36,693 nucleotides of DNA from Chloroflexota bacterium. Its GTDB lineage: Bacteria > Chloroflexota > Dormibacteria > Dormibacterales > Dormibacteraceae. The position numbers and the translations under genes were made by a program. Below, one piece after another: positions 25,925 to 33,960 of this stretch. The notes below the pieces were generated by a model. The model was not told where the DNA came from. It searched no databases and saw nothing but the letters and a program-made list of their open reading frames with translations. Position 1 is the stretch's first letter. Each line of letters begins with the position of its first letter. The stretch covers positions 1 to 36,693 of the forward strand of contig VBEO01000149.1 of the NCBI GenBank assembly GCA_005881825.1. Reading direction: 5' to 3'.

Positions 25925-28456
25925 ATGCGGGCCGTGGTCATGGCGGGCGGGGAGGGCTCCCGGCTGCGGCCGTTAACGAGCCAGCGCCCTAAGCCCCTCG
26001 TGCCGGTGGCGGGCCGGCCGATCATGGAGCACATCCTGCTGCTGCTCCGCCGCCACCAGGTGCGCGAGGTGGTCGCGACTGTGCAGTACCTGGGGGCCTA
26101 CATCCGCAACTACTTCGGCGACGGGTCGGAGCAGGGCGTGAACCTCAGCTACTCCGTCGAGGACACACCGCTGGGTACGGCGGGGTCGGTGAAGCTGGCT
26201 GAGGACCAGCTGCGCGAAACCTTCGTGGTGATCAGCGGCGACGCCCTCACCGACATCGACCTCGGCGCCGCGGTGCGCTTCCACCGACAGCGGCAGTCGA
26301 TGGCGACCATCGTGCTCAAGCCCGTGCCCAACCCGCTCGAGTACGGGGTGGTGGTGGCCGACGAGGAGGGCCGCGTGCAGCGGTTTCTCGAGAAACCTTC
26401 CTGGGGCGAGGTCTTCAGCGACCTCGCCAACACCGGCATCTACGTCCTGGATCCAGCTGTGTTCGAGTATTTCAAGGGCGGCGAGGTCACGGACTGGTCG
26501 GGCGACGTCTTTCCCAAGCTGCTGAAGGAGGGCGAGCCCGTTTTTGGCTGGGTGGCCGATGGCTACTGGGAGGACGTGGGCAGCCATCAGGCCTACCTGA
26601 AGGCAAACTTCGACTGCCTGGAAGGCCGGGTCGCGGTGGACATCCCCGCCGAGCGGCGGGATGCCAAGGTCTGGATCGCCGATGACGCCGACGTGGCTTC
26701 GGATGCCCGGGTTGACGGCCCAGCCCTGATCTGCTCCGGGGCCAAGGTGCGGCGCGGGGCCTGGATCAACGGGCCCTGCGTGATCGGCGCCTACTCGACA
26801 GTCGACAACAACGCCAAGCTTTCCAACACGATCCTGTGGGATCACGCCTACGTGGGTGAGAACTCGCGCCTGCGGGGCACCGTGCTCTGCCGCGGGGTCA
26901 CCGTGAAAAACGGGGCTCTCCTGGAGGAGGGGTCGGTCATCGGCAGCGATGTCGTGATCGGCAGCAACGCCTCCGTCAACGCCAACGTGCGCATCTGGCC
27001 CAACAAGGAGATCGAGCCCGGCGCCGTGGTGCGGGAGTCGATCATCTGGGCGGGGTCCTGGAAGCGGGGGCTGTTCACCGCCTACGGGCTCACGGGCCTG
27101 GCCAACGTGGAGTTCACGCCCGAGTTCGCGGCGCGCCTGGGCGCCTCCGTGGGCGCGCTCTATCCAAAGGGTGGCACGGTCGCCATCTCGCGCGATTACA
27201 CGCGGTCGGCGCACATGATCCACCGGGCGGTGGCGTCGGGGCTGATCTCCTCCGGGGCCAACGTGATCGACCTCTCGACGCTGGCCATCCCGGTCGTGCG
27301 CCACTGGGCGCGCCGGCACCGGATGCCGGTGATCCACATCCAGTCCTCGCCCGTCGATCCCCGCTCGCTGGACATTCGCATCTTCGACACCACCGGCCTG
27401 GATCTCGACAAGCGCAGCGAGCGCAAGCTCGAGAACCTGTACTTCCGTGAGGACGTACGGCGGGTCTCGCATTTCGAGATGGGCCACCTGCAGCAGCGGG
27501 TCGACGATTACGACTCGTACGTGAGCGAGCTGCTGTCCAAGCTCGACGTGGAGACGGTGCGGCCGTCGAAGCTGAAGGTCGTGGTCGACTACAGCAGCGG
27601 CGCCGCGACCCAGGTCCTGCCGCGCGTGCTGCAGGAGATGAACTGCACGGTCATCCCCCTGAACGCTTCGCCCGAGGAGATCGTGGCCGAGCAGGATGAC
27701 AAGGCGTTCCAGGCGCGCCTGGTGGAGATCGGGGTGATCACCCAGGCCGTGGGGGCGAACCTGGGCCTCTTCATCGACTCACCGGGAGAGCGGGTCTTCC
27801 TGATCGACCAGGAGGGCCGCGTGCTGCAGCACGACGTGGCTTTCGCCGTGCTGGCGCAGCTGGCCCTGCTGGGGCGGCCGGGGCTGTTGCTGGGGCCGGC
27901 CTCGGCGTCGCTGGCCTTTTCCAAGATCGCCGAGCAGCTGGAGTCGCGGTTCGTGCCCACCAAGACCACGCCCGGCGCGGTGCTGCGCTCGGCGCAGCAC
28001 ACGGAGACCGTGCTCGCCTCCGATGGGGGCGGAGGCTACTGCTGGCCCGAGTTCCAGCTGGCCTTCGACGGCGTCTACACGACGGCCAAGCTGCTCGAGC
28101 TGCTGGCCACCTCCGGGGTTGGGCTGCGCGAGCTGCGGGCGCACGTGCCGCGGGTCGGTTATGAGCGGATGGTGGTGTTCTGCCCTTGGGAGGCAAAGGG
28201 GCGCGTGATGCGGATCGTGATGGAGAAGCACCTGGAGGATCGGGTCGACCTGACCGACGGCGTGAAGGTGTTCGTCGACGATGGATGGGTGCTGGTGGTG
28301 CCGGACCCTGACCGGCCCGAGTACCAGGTCATCGCCTCGACCGAGGACCCTGTGCACGCCGCACGCCTGGTCGAAGAGTACGCGGCCGTGGTCCGCTCGG
28401 CTGTGGCCGAGGTGCGGCCTGAGGCCGAGCACGTGGTGGAGCGGGAGTCGAGCTAG
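25925..28456 (+). CDS. Sugar-1-phosphate nucleotidyltransferase fused to a degenerate phosphomannomutase
   Basis: An 843-aa protein. Residues 1 to about 235 are a nucleotidyltransferase: MRAVVMAGGEGSRLRPLT followed by RPKPLVPVAGRPI, then GDALTDIDL (metal Asp) and FLEKPSWGE. Residues about 250-370 are a left-handed beta-helix of hexapeptide repeats. Residues about 385-843 align with phosphomannomutase, but its key motifs are replaced: TASHNP by QSSPVDP, the DGDxDR metal loop by DSPGER, and GE-SGH by DGGGGYCWPEF. Catalysis by this half is doubtful and a regulatory role is possible. Related Actinobacterial proteins are annotated mannose-1-phosphate guanylyltransferase; the nucleotide and sugar are not certain. 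Next to glgP and near GlgA it may supply NDP-glucose. Confidence 0.85.
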   Translation: MRAVVMAGGEGSRLRPLTSQRPKPLVPVAGRPIMEHILLLLRRHQVREVVATVQYLGAYIRNYFGDGSEQGVNLSYSVEDTPLGTAGSVKLAEDQLRETFVVISGDALTDIDLGAAVRFHRQRQSMATIVLKPVPNPLEYGVVVADEEGRVQRFLEKPSWGEVFSDLANTGIYVLDPAVFEYFKGGEVTDWSGDVFPKLLKEGEPVFGWVADGYWEDVGSHQAYLKANFDCLEGRVAVDIPAERRDAKVWIADDADVASDARVDGPALICSGAKVRRGAWINGPCVIGAYSTVDNNAKLSNTILWDHAYVGENSRLRGTVLCRGVTVKNGALLEEGSVIGSDVVIGSNASVNANVRIWPNKEIEPGAVVRESIIWAGSWKRGLFTAYGLTGLANVEFTPEFAARLGASVGALYPKGGTVAISRDYTRSAHMIHRAVASGLISSGANVIDLSTLAIPVVRHWARRHRMPVIHIQSSPVDPRSLDIRIFDTTGLDLDKRSERKLENLYFREDVRRVSHFEMGHLQQRVDDYDSYVSELLSKLDVETVRPSKLKVVVDYSSGAATQVLPRVLQEMNCTVIPLNASPEEIVAEQDDKAFQARLVEIGVITQAVGANLGLFIDSPGERVFLIDQEGRVLQHDVAFAVLAQLALLGRPGLLLGPASASLAFSKIAEQLESRFVPTKTTPGAVLRSAQHTETVLASDGGGGYCWPEFQLAFDGVYTTAKLLELLATSGVGLRELRAHVPRVGYERMVVFCPWEAKGRVMRIVMEKHLEDRVDLTDGVKVFVDDGWVLVVPDPDRPEYQVIASTEDPVHAARLVEEYAAVVRSAVAEVRPEAEHVVERESS

Positions 28457-28460
28457 GGGC

Positions 28461-28481
28461 CGGTCAGCGCCGACCGCTTTT
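28461..28481 (+). terminator. Terminator-like hairpin after the nucleotidyltransferase gene
   Basis: CGGTC (28461-28465) pairs with GACCG (28472-28476) across a 6-nt loop, followed by CTTTTAA. The stem is short, so termination may be weak. Confidence 0.4.
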
Positions 28482-28576
28482 AAGGTGCCTTTTCTCGAAA
28501 ACTCCGCCCAGTGGCGCTGCTGAGTGATGCCTATTCCTGAAATCGGCCCATGGTTGCCTGGCGACGCCGGCGCGGG

Positions 28577-28606
28577 CTGACGCGGGAGAAGCCGGACCTG
28601 TAGACT
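28577..28606 (+). promoter_or_regulatory. Promoter-like pair upstream of the GH5-phosphoesterase gene
   Basis: CTGACG (28577-28582) and TAGACT (28601-28606) are 18 bp apart. A perfect inverted repeat begins 1 nt after the -10 hexamer. Confidence 0.35.
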
Positions 28607-28607
28607 C

Positions 28608-28624
28608 CGCCGGAATTTCCGGCG
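28608..28624. promoter_or_regulatory. Palindromic operator-like site
   Basis: CGCCGGAA-T-TTCCGGCG is a perfect 8-bp inverted repeat around the predicted transcription start. It could be a repressor operator or a leader hairpin. Confidence 0.4.
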
Positions 28625-28774
28625 CCGACCGGCAGGGAGCCCCCATCCAGTGCACGGGGTGGGCAAGAAGGGTCCCCACCATCCGTTGAACGTTCCGGCT
28701 TCGGCTGGCTCGTACAGCACTGCATGGGCGTCAAGGCGGCGAGATCGCGCCGCGGCGACGCTGAGGGGTAAGCA

Positions 28775-30818
28775 ATGGCAGATCCACGTGAGATCGGCGG
28801 TATGCCATTCGTCAACGGTCCGCGGCACCGGCTGACGATCTGGCTCGTCTCGCTAGTAACCGTCGCCGGGCTTGGACTGGCGGCCGTCGTCGGGCCGGCG
28901 CCACTCAGGGGGCGCGCGGTGGCCACCGTCAGCAATCTGAGCGTCTCGGGCAACCATCTGGTCGACAACGGCCGGACGGTGGTGCTGCACGGCGTCAACC
29001 GCAGCGGCTCCGAGTATGCCTGCTGGCAGGGCTGGGGCTTCTTTGACGGAGCTAGCGACGACGCCTCGGTGGCCGCCATCGCGGCCTGGTCGTCGAACGC
29101 GGTCCGCGTTCCATTGAACGAAGACTGCTGGCTCGGCATCAACGGCGTCACAGCCGCCTACAGCGGGGCCAATTACCGCAGCGCCATCACCAGCTACGTG
29201 TCGCTGCTGCGCCAGCACGGCCTCTATGTCCAGTTGAGCTTGCAGGTGGTCGCTCCTGGATCTATACAACGAGCCGCACGACATCGACTGGACGTGCTGG
29301 GCAGACGGCTGCCCGATCTCTTCCGGAACCAATGTCAGCCAGCCCTACCAGGCTGTGGGCTTCAAGGCGCTGGTCTCCGCCATCCGCGGGAGCGGGGCCG
29401 GCAACGTGATCCTGATTCCAGGCACCGGTTGGAGCTACGACCTCAGCGGCTGGCTGGCCAACCGTCCTAACGATTCGCAACTGGTGGCGGGCGTCCACAA
29501 CTACGGCGGTCCGAACTACAACACCCAATCGAGTTGGGAGGCCAGCTACGCGCCGACGGCGGCTCAGGTGCCGGTGACCTTCGGCGAGATCGGTTTCGAC
29601 GGTTACGTGGAGCAGTTGATGCCGTGGCTCGACTCCCACGGGATCGGGTACCTGGCCTGGACCTGGGATACGTGGGGTACGGACGAGGCCCTGATCTCCG
29701 GCTATGACGGCACGCCGACCACTTATGGAGTCGGTTACCGCTCGCACCTGCTGTCATTGACGAGCGCACCCGCGCCCGCCCCCACGCCTACTCCAACGGT
29801 CACGCCGACGCCGACGCCGAGCCCGACCCCGTCACCGGGCCTGACCCCTTCCGGAAACTGCCCGGCTGCATCCACGGTGCCGTGCTTCGACCACATCTTC
29901 ATCGTCCTGATGGAGAACCACGCCTACAGCGAGATCGTGGGCAGCAGCCAGGCGCCCTACTTCAATCAGCTCGCGCAGCGTGGAACCCTGGCCGGCAACT
30001 ACTTCGCAGTCGACCATCCGAGCCTGCCCAACTACATCGCGTTGACGTCGGGTGATGACCCCAGCTGGGCGACTCCTGACTGCGCCCCGGTGCCCGGCTG
30101 CACCAGCTCGAGGCAGAACCTGGCCGACAAGGCCGAGGCGTCCGGTCGCAGCTGGAAGGGCTACATGGAATCGATGGGTGCCGCTTGTGGCACGAGCGAC
30201 AACGGCTCGTATGCCGTGCGTCACGATCCCTGGGTCTATTACGACGACATACGCAACAACGCCGCGCGCTGCACCAGTCACGTGGTGGACTACACGGCGC
30301 TCGCCACCGATCTAGCCTCCGCCGCCACCACTCCGAACCTGGTCTGGATCACGCCCAACCTCTGCGACGACATGCACGACTGCTCGATTCAGACCGGCGA
30401 TGGCTGGCTGAGCCGGGAGATGCCCAAGATCCTGAACTCGCCGGCCTTCACCAGCCAGCGTTCGCTGCTTGCAGTGGTTTGGGACGAGGACGATTCGGCG
30501 CAGGGCAACCAGGTCCCCCTGGCCCTGGTCGGCTCGGGGGTGCGCGCGGCGTTCGTGCCGCCCACGAGCTACAACCATTACAACCTGCTGCGGACCGTGG
30601 AGGCGGCTTGGGGGTTGCCCACCCTGACCGCCAACGACGGCGGCGCGGCCGCGATGGCCGATGCCTTCGGTGCAGGGGCGCCCACGCCGTCGCCCACCCC
30701 GACGCCCACGCCCAACCCAACGCCAACTCCGACGCCCACGCCAAAGGTCAAGCACGTGCCCGGGCACAAGCCCAAGCCCTCACCGACTCCGACGCCGACT
30801 GTGATTCCCACCGGCTGA
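28775..30818 (+). CDS. Secreted GH5 glycosidase-phosphoesterase fusion, frameshifted
   Basis: ATG 28775, preceded by GAGGGG, opens a frame with a signal/membrane segment (LTIWLVSLVTVAGLGLAAVV) and a GH5 domain start (VDNGRTVVLHGVNRSGSEYACW). Near 29250 the frame changes: frame 2 ends YVQLSLQVVAPGS and frame 3 resumes LLDLYNEPHDIDW (GH5 NEP, acid Glu), later VTFGEIGFDG (nucleophile Glu) and WTWDTWGT. The usual stretch between APG and NEP, about 35-40 residues, is missing, so a deletion is likely. A Thr/Pro linker leads to a phosphoesterase (PF04185) domain: FDHIFIVLMENHAYSEI, DHPSLPNYIALTSGD, NLCDDMHDCS and VVWDEDD. A Thr/Pro tail with KVKHVPGHKPKP ends it. GH5 acts on beta-glucans or related glycans and the second domain on phosphate esters or phospholipids. 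Joining both in one secreted chain is unusual. Confidence 0.75.
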
Positions 30819-30876
30819 GCCCCTCGAGGATGAGCAGCGTTCGAACGCGACAGGATGGAGCGGTGTGGGGCGGGTG

Positions 30877-30952
30877 TGGAGCGGGAGACGGGACTCGAAC
30901 CCGCTACCTCAACCTTGGGAAGGTCGCGCTCTGCCAGGTGAGCTACTCCCGC
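30877..30952 (-). tRNA. tRNA-Gly (anticodon CCC)
   Basis: On the minus strand 30952-30881 folds as a 72-nt tRNA: acceptor GCGGGAG/CTCCCGC (7 bp), D stem GCTC/GAGC, anticodon stem CGACC/GGTTG with loop TTCCCAA (anticodon CCC), and T stem GCGGG/CCCGT (one G-T pair) with loop TTCGAGT. The next bases are T-CCA (30880-30877), so the 3' CCA is encoded. CCC reads GGG glycine codons. A possible promoter, TAGACT at 30981-30976, lies 23 nt upstream. Confidence 0.93.
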
Positions 30953-30975
30953 TCGTCAGGTCGGTGCGGCCAACG

Positions 30976-30981
30976 AGTCTA
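30976..30981 (-). promoter_or_regulatory. Possible -10 box of tRNA-Gly
   Basis: TAGACT on the minus strand lies 23 nt before the mature 5' end, with CTGAAG 17 nt further upstream as a weak -35. Confidence 0.3.
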
Positions 30982-31000
30982 CCTAGAACACAGCTTGACT

Positions 31001-31615
31001 TCAGTCCGCGGGGTGGGTGCGCAGGCCCTCCAGGAGCCGGACGATGAGATCGCCCACCTCCTGGCGGGCGGCCGCGGGATCCTCGGCGTCGGCCACGTAG
31101 AAGCACGCCTCGGCGATGGCGCCCGCCAGGAGCAGAGCCAGGGGCCGCAGGGGCTGCGGCTCGATCACGCCACCACGCATGGCCTTGCGTAACGCCCCCC
31201 GGATGCCCACCGCGCCGTAGCGCATCTCGATTCCGCGCACGGTGTCCCAGCCCAGGACGGAGCGGGCGTCGTGAAGGGCGATGCGGCGCACGGCGGGATC
31301 CAGCTGGGCGTCGATCATGAGCTGGCAGCCCTGGGTCAGCGAGTACCAGTGATCCGGATCCATGAACACGGTCACGACCTGATCGGAGATCTCGCGTTGA
31401 ACCTGCTCGTACACCGCCTGGAAGACATCGGTCTTGCCCCGGAAGTGGTGATAGAACGCCCCTTTGGTCACCCCGGCGCGAGCCGCGATCTCATCCAGAG
31501 ACGTGGCCGGGTAGCCGTTGGCGCCGAAGAGCTCGCGCGCCGCCGCCAGTAGCGCGGTGCGGGTCTCCTCGCCCTGTGCCAGACGGAGGTCTTTAACTTG
31601 CTCCTTGACTTCCAT
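31001..31615 (-). CDS. TetR-family transcriptional regulator
   Basis: A 204-aa regulator. The N-terminal HTH is RTALLAAARELFGANGYPATSLDEIAARAGVTKGAFYHHFRGKTDVFQAVYEQV, the textbook TetR DNA-binding domain. The C-terminal ligand domain is helical (LTQGCQLMIDAQLDPAVRRIALHDARSVLGW; LALLLAGAIAEACFYVADAED), similar to regulators of small-molecule resistance or lipid genes. It is divergent from the DUF4242/OsmC pair, and the gap carries repeated CGGTAT half-sites, so autoregulation and repression of those genes are likely. The inducer is unknown. Confidence 0.92.
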   Translation of the reverse strand: MEVKEQVKDLRLAQGEETRTALLAAARELFGANGYPATSLDEIAARAGVTKGAFYHHFRGKTDVFQAVYEQVQREISDQVVTVFMDPDHWYSLTQGCQLMIDAQLDPAVRRIALHDARSVLGWDTVRGIEMRYGAVGIRGALRKAMRGGVIEPQPLRPLALLLAGAIAEACFYVADAEDPAAARQEVGDLIVRLLEGLRTHPAD

Positions 31616-31672
31616 ACTCTCGGTATGTAGAGTTCCCGACCGACGGTATGGATATCACCATACCGGCGGTAT
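31613..31672. promoter_or_regulatory. Operator array of the TetR regulator
   Basis: CGGTAT recurs at 31621-31626, 31644-31649 and 31667-31672, exactly 23 bp apart. Two copies form 13-bp palindromes with ATAC half-sites: ATACTC-T-CGGTAT (31614-31626) and ATACCG-G-CGGTAT (31660-31672). CGGTATGG and CCATACCG (31644-31665) also form a longer 8-bp inverted repeat. The array spans the regulator's start codon and the region just before the DUF4242 gene. Confidence 0.65.
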
Positions 31673-31692
31673 GTTAGCACGGGAGGAGTGTC

Positions 31693-31980
31693 ATGCCTAA
31701 GTACTTGATCGAGCGCGATCTGCCGGGGGCCGGCAAACTGTCCAGCGAGGAGCTGCGAGGGATCTCGCAGAAGTCGAACCAGGTGCTGGCCGAGCTGGGG
31801 CCTGAGATCCGGTGGCTGCAGAGCTACGTCACCGACGACAAGATCTACTGCGTCTACATCGCGCCGGACCCTGATGTCATCTACGAGCACGCGCGGTGCG
31901 GTGGCTTCCCGGCGAACAAAGTGACCCAGATCGCACAGGTCATCGACCCTTCCACCGCAGACGTCCCAGTAGCTGTTTGA
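31693..31980 (+). CDS. DUF4242 (SCO4226-like nickel-binding) protein
   Basis: A 95-aa ferredoxin-like small protein. It starts MPKYLIERDLPGAGKLSSEEL and has LGPEIRWLQSYVTDDKIYCVYIAPDPDVIYEHARCGGFPANKVTQI, matching the DUF4242 pattern of SCO4226, a nickel-binding protein in Streptomyces. The exact function is unknown; stress-related metal or oxidant handling is suggested by its OsmC partner. A strong ribosome site GGGAGGAG precedes ATG 31693. It lies under the divergent TetR regulator and its stop overlaps a possible TTG start of the OsmC gene. Confidence 0.85.
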   Translation: MPKYLIERDLPGAGKLSSEELRGISQKSNQVLAELGPEIRWLQSYVTDDKIYCVYIAPDPDVIYEHARCGGFPANKVTQIAQVIDPSTADVPVAV

Positions 31981-31982
31981 CA

Positions 31983-32513
31983 GTGGACCGCAGCCGGCTG
32001 GTGGCGCTCCAGGCGCCGATCAAGGAGCGCTACCGGCAGGATGCGGCGGCGGCGCGGATCACCCTCCGCGCCGCCGGCCGTCTCGACTCTCAGGACGTCG
32101 TCTGCTCGGTCGAGACCGGGCGCGCGCTGGTCGAAGCCGGCCTCCATCCGGCGACCGGCGGCGGAGGCCTGCATGCCTGCTCGGGCGACATGCTCCTGCA
32201 GGCGCTGGTCGCCTGCGCCGGCGTCACTTTGCGCTCGGTGGCGACCTCGCTCGAGCTGGACGTCGCAGGCGCTGTGCGTGCCGAAGGAGACCTCGACTTT
32301 CGGGGCACGCTCGGCGTCGACAAGGAGACCCCCGTCGGCTTTCAGTCCATCCGCCTCTTCTTCGATCTGGACACCGACGCGCCCCCGGACCAGATCGCTA
32401 CGTTGGTCCGGCTCACCGAACGCTACTGCGTCGTGTACCAGACCTTGCGCGGAGGCGTCCCGGTGACGGTTGCATACTCACCTGGAGCTGCTCGCGATGA
32501 GGACAACGCTTAG
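31983..32513 (+). CDS. OsmC-family peroxiredoxin-like protein
   Basis: A protein of about 176 aa of the OsmC/Ohr fold. HACSGDMLLQALVACAGVTLRSVATSLEL carries the first conserved Cys, and LTERYCVVYQTLRGGVPVTVAYS the second, where most members have C-P-V. These thiols reduce organic hydroperoxides with a dithiol reductant. GTG 31983 is chosen; TTG 31977, overlapping the DUF4242 stop (TTGA), is an alternative. It shares the TetR-controlled operon and converges with the GT39-like gene, overlapping it by 4 nt. Confidence 0.85.
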   Translation: MDRSRLVALQAPIKERYRQDAAAARITLRAAGRLDSQDVVCSVETGRALVEAGLHPATGGGGLHACSGDMLLQALVACAGVTLRSVATSLELDVAGAVRAEGDLDFRGTLGVDKETPVGFQSIRLFFDLDTDAPPDQIATLVRLTERYCVVYQTLRGGVPVTVAYSPGAARDEDNA

Positions 32514-33886
32514 TCGCTCAACTGTAGTGCTGCTGGCTCGGCCACCACTGCGCCAGGCTGACGCGCGGCTTGCTGCACACAAAGATCGCGCGGCATACCG
32601 ATCGCGATAACCGTCTGGGGCTCGCCGGGAGGTGGCCCCCACAACCAGTAGCTGAGATGGCCGCTGTAGGCGTGCGGCAGGCCGCGTGCCGGGCCGTACT
32701 CGTCCACTGCGCCCGCCTCGCCGAAGTTCTCGGCCAGGATGACGGCCGAGGCGCGCTGATCGGATGGCAAGGCCGCGTACACCTCGGCCACCTGGCCGGC
32801 CATGGCCTGCCAGCCGAACATATCGGCGTAGTCCATGCGCGCCTTCCAGAGGCCGAGCGAAGCCATCGTCCCAGGTGGAAGCACCGGTAGTCCGAGCGGC
32901 AGCACCACCAGCGTGCCGGCCACCGCCGCGGCCAGCGCTGCGCGCCGGATCCATGGCCGCTCCAGCCCGGTAACGGCCGCCACCGCGCCGGCGGCGTAGA
33001 GGAGCGTGTAGACAGGTCCCGCGTAATAGGACTTGCCTCCGACGACCAAGAACCCGACCTCGACCACCACGGCCGCCCAGAAGAGAACCCGAAAGCGCGC
33101 ATCACGCCAGAGCTGCCAATACCCCAGCGCGGCCAGCGGCAGCAGGAGCGGCCCAAAGAGGAGCAGTTGCTCCAGGCCGTACGCGGACCTCGGATCTTGG
33201 GCGATATCGGCCTGGTGATTGCGGGTGTAGATGAGGCTCGGCCAGTCGTGCTGCGCCTGCCAGAGTAGGTTCGGCGCGAACAGGACGACGGCGATGGCCA
33301 ACCCCAGCCACGGCCAGGGCGTGAGCAGCTCCCGCCGCTGGCGTGTGAGGACCAGCCCCACGGCAACTCCCGCACCCAGCATCAAGACCTGGTACTTGGT
33401 CTCCAGACCGACACCGAAAACGACGCCGAGCAGGGGCCAGAGCCGGAGATCGCCCGTGCGCAGCAGGCGCGCCAGCAGGTAGAGAACCAGCGCCCACGCC
33501 AGCTCGTCGAAGGTGACGGTCTGGAAGAGCAGGTTGGCGCCCAGGAACATGGGCGAGAGCAGGGCGGCCAGCGCTGCCAGACCTTGCGCGCGAGCGCCTC
33601 CGCCCAGCTCGCGGGCGATCAGGCCGGCCAGCAGCACGATCGCGGCCCCGGCCGTGGCCGGCGCCAGCCGCAGGCCTTCGAGCGATCCGGGGAACAGCAG
33701 CTGGTCGAGAAACGCGATCGCCGGCGTGACCGGTGGAAAGTCGACGAATCCCCAGGCCAGGTGACGGGCGCAGTCCAGGTAGTAGAGCTCGTCACGCTGA
33801 AACCCGTACTGCCAATCGGTGGCCAGGTGGGCGGCCACCTTGGCGGCGCCTGCGGCCAGGAGCCAGCGCCAGGCCAGAGGATTCAC
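32510..33886 (-). CDS. GT39/ArnT-like membrane glycosyltransferase
   Basis: A 458-aa polytopic protein of the PMT/ArnT superfamily (GT-C). Near the N terminus the first loop has WQYGFQRDELYYLDCARHLAWGFVDFPPVTPAIAFLD: the DE pair in RDELYYLD is the GT-C catalytic signature. About 8-10 hydrophobic helices follow (LAALAALLSPMFLGANLLF; LLGVVFGVGLETKYQVLMLGAGVAVGLVL), then a soluble C-terminal domain (AEVYAALPSDQRASAVILAENFGEAGAVDEYG). It transfers a sugar from a lipid-linked donor to a lipid, glycan or protein outside the membrane. The GTG at 33886 follows TATAAC by 9 nt. Confidence 0.82.
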   Translation of the reverse strand: MNPLAWRWLLAAGAAKVAAHLATDWQYGFQRDELYYLDCARHLAWGFVDFPPVTPAIAFLDQLLFPGSLEGLRLAPATAGAAIVLLAGLIARELGGGARAQGLAALAALLSPMFLGANLLFQTVTFDELAWALVLYLLARLLRTGDLRLWPLLGVVFGVGLETKYQVLMLGAGVAVGLVLTRQRRELLTPWPWLGLAIAVVLFAPNLLWQAQHDWPSLIYTRNHQADIAQDPRSAYGLEQLLLFGPLLLPLAALGYWQLWRDARFRVLFWAAVVVEVGFLVVGGKSYYAGPVYTLLYAAGAVAAVTGLERPWIRRAALAAAVAGTLVVLPLGLPVLPPGTMASLGLWKARMDYADMFGWQAMAGQVAEVYAALPSDQRASAVILAENFGEAGAVDEYGPARGLPHAYSGHLSYWLWGPPPGEPQTVIAIGMPRDLCVQQAARQPGAVVAEPAALQLSD

Positions 33887-33960
33887 TTGGCCGGCGTTAT
33901 AGCAGGGCTCCGGGGGTTCTAGGTGGCGCCAGGACAGGGCGCCGGCGTTGTCGCTTCTGC

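Larger units (their letters stand above)
28457..28774. other. 318-bp intergenic region with terminator, promoter and palindrome
   Basis: No credible ORF was found. It holds a terminator-like hairpin after the upstream gene, a promoter-like CTGACG-18-TAGACT pair, a perfect palindrome just after the -10, and about 150 nt of GC-rich leader with further hairpins (for example GGTGGG..CCCACC near 28656-28681) before a GAGGGG ribosome site. I see no match to a riboswitch class I know. Confidence 0.5.

Noticed and set aside
25973-27487. Minus-strand ORF (504 codons) opposite the nucleotidyltransferase
   Set aside because: Shadow of the high-GC plus gene; no domain recognisable.
28600-28774. Known riboswitch (c-di-GMP, c-di-AMP, cobalamin, TPP) in the leader
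   Set aside because: I looked for their conserved core strings and none is present; only generic hairpins can be supported.
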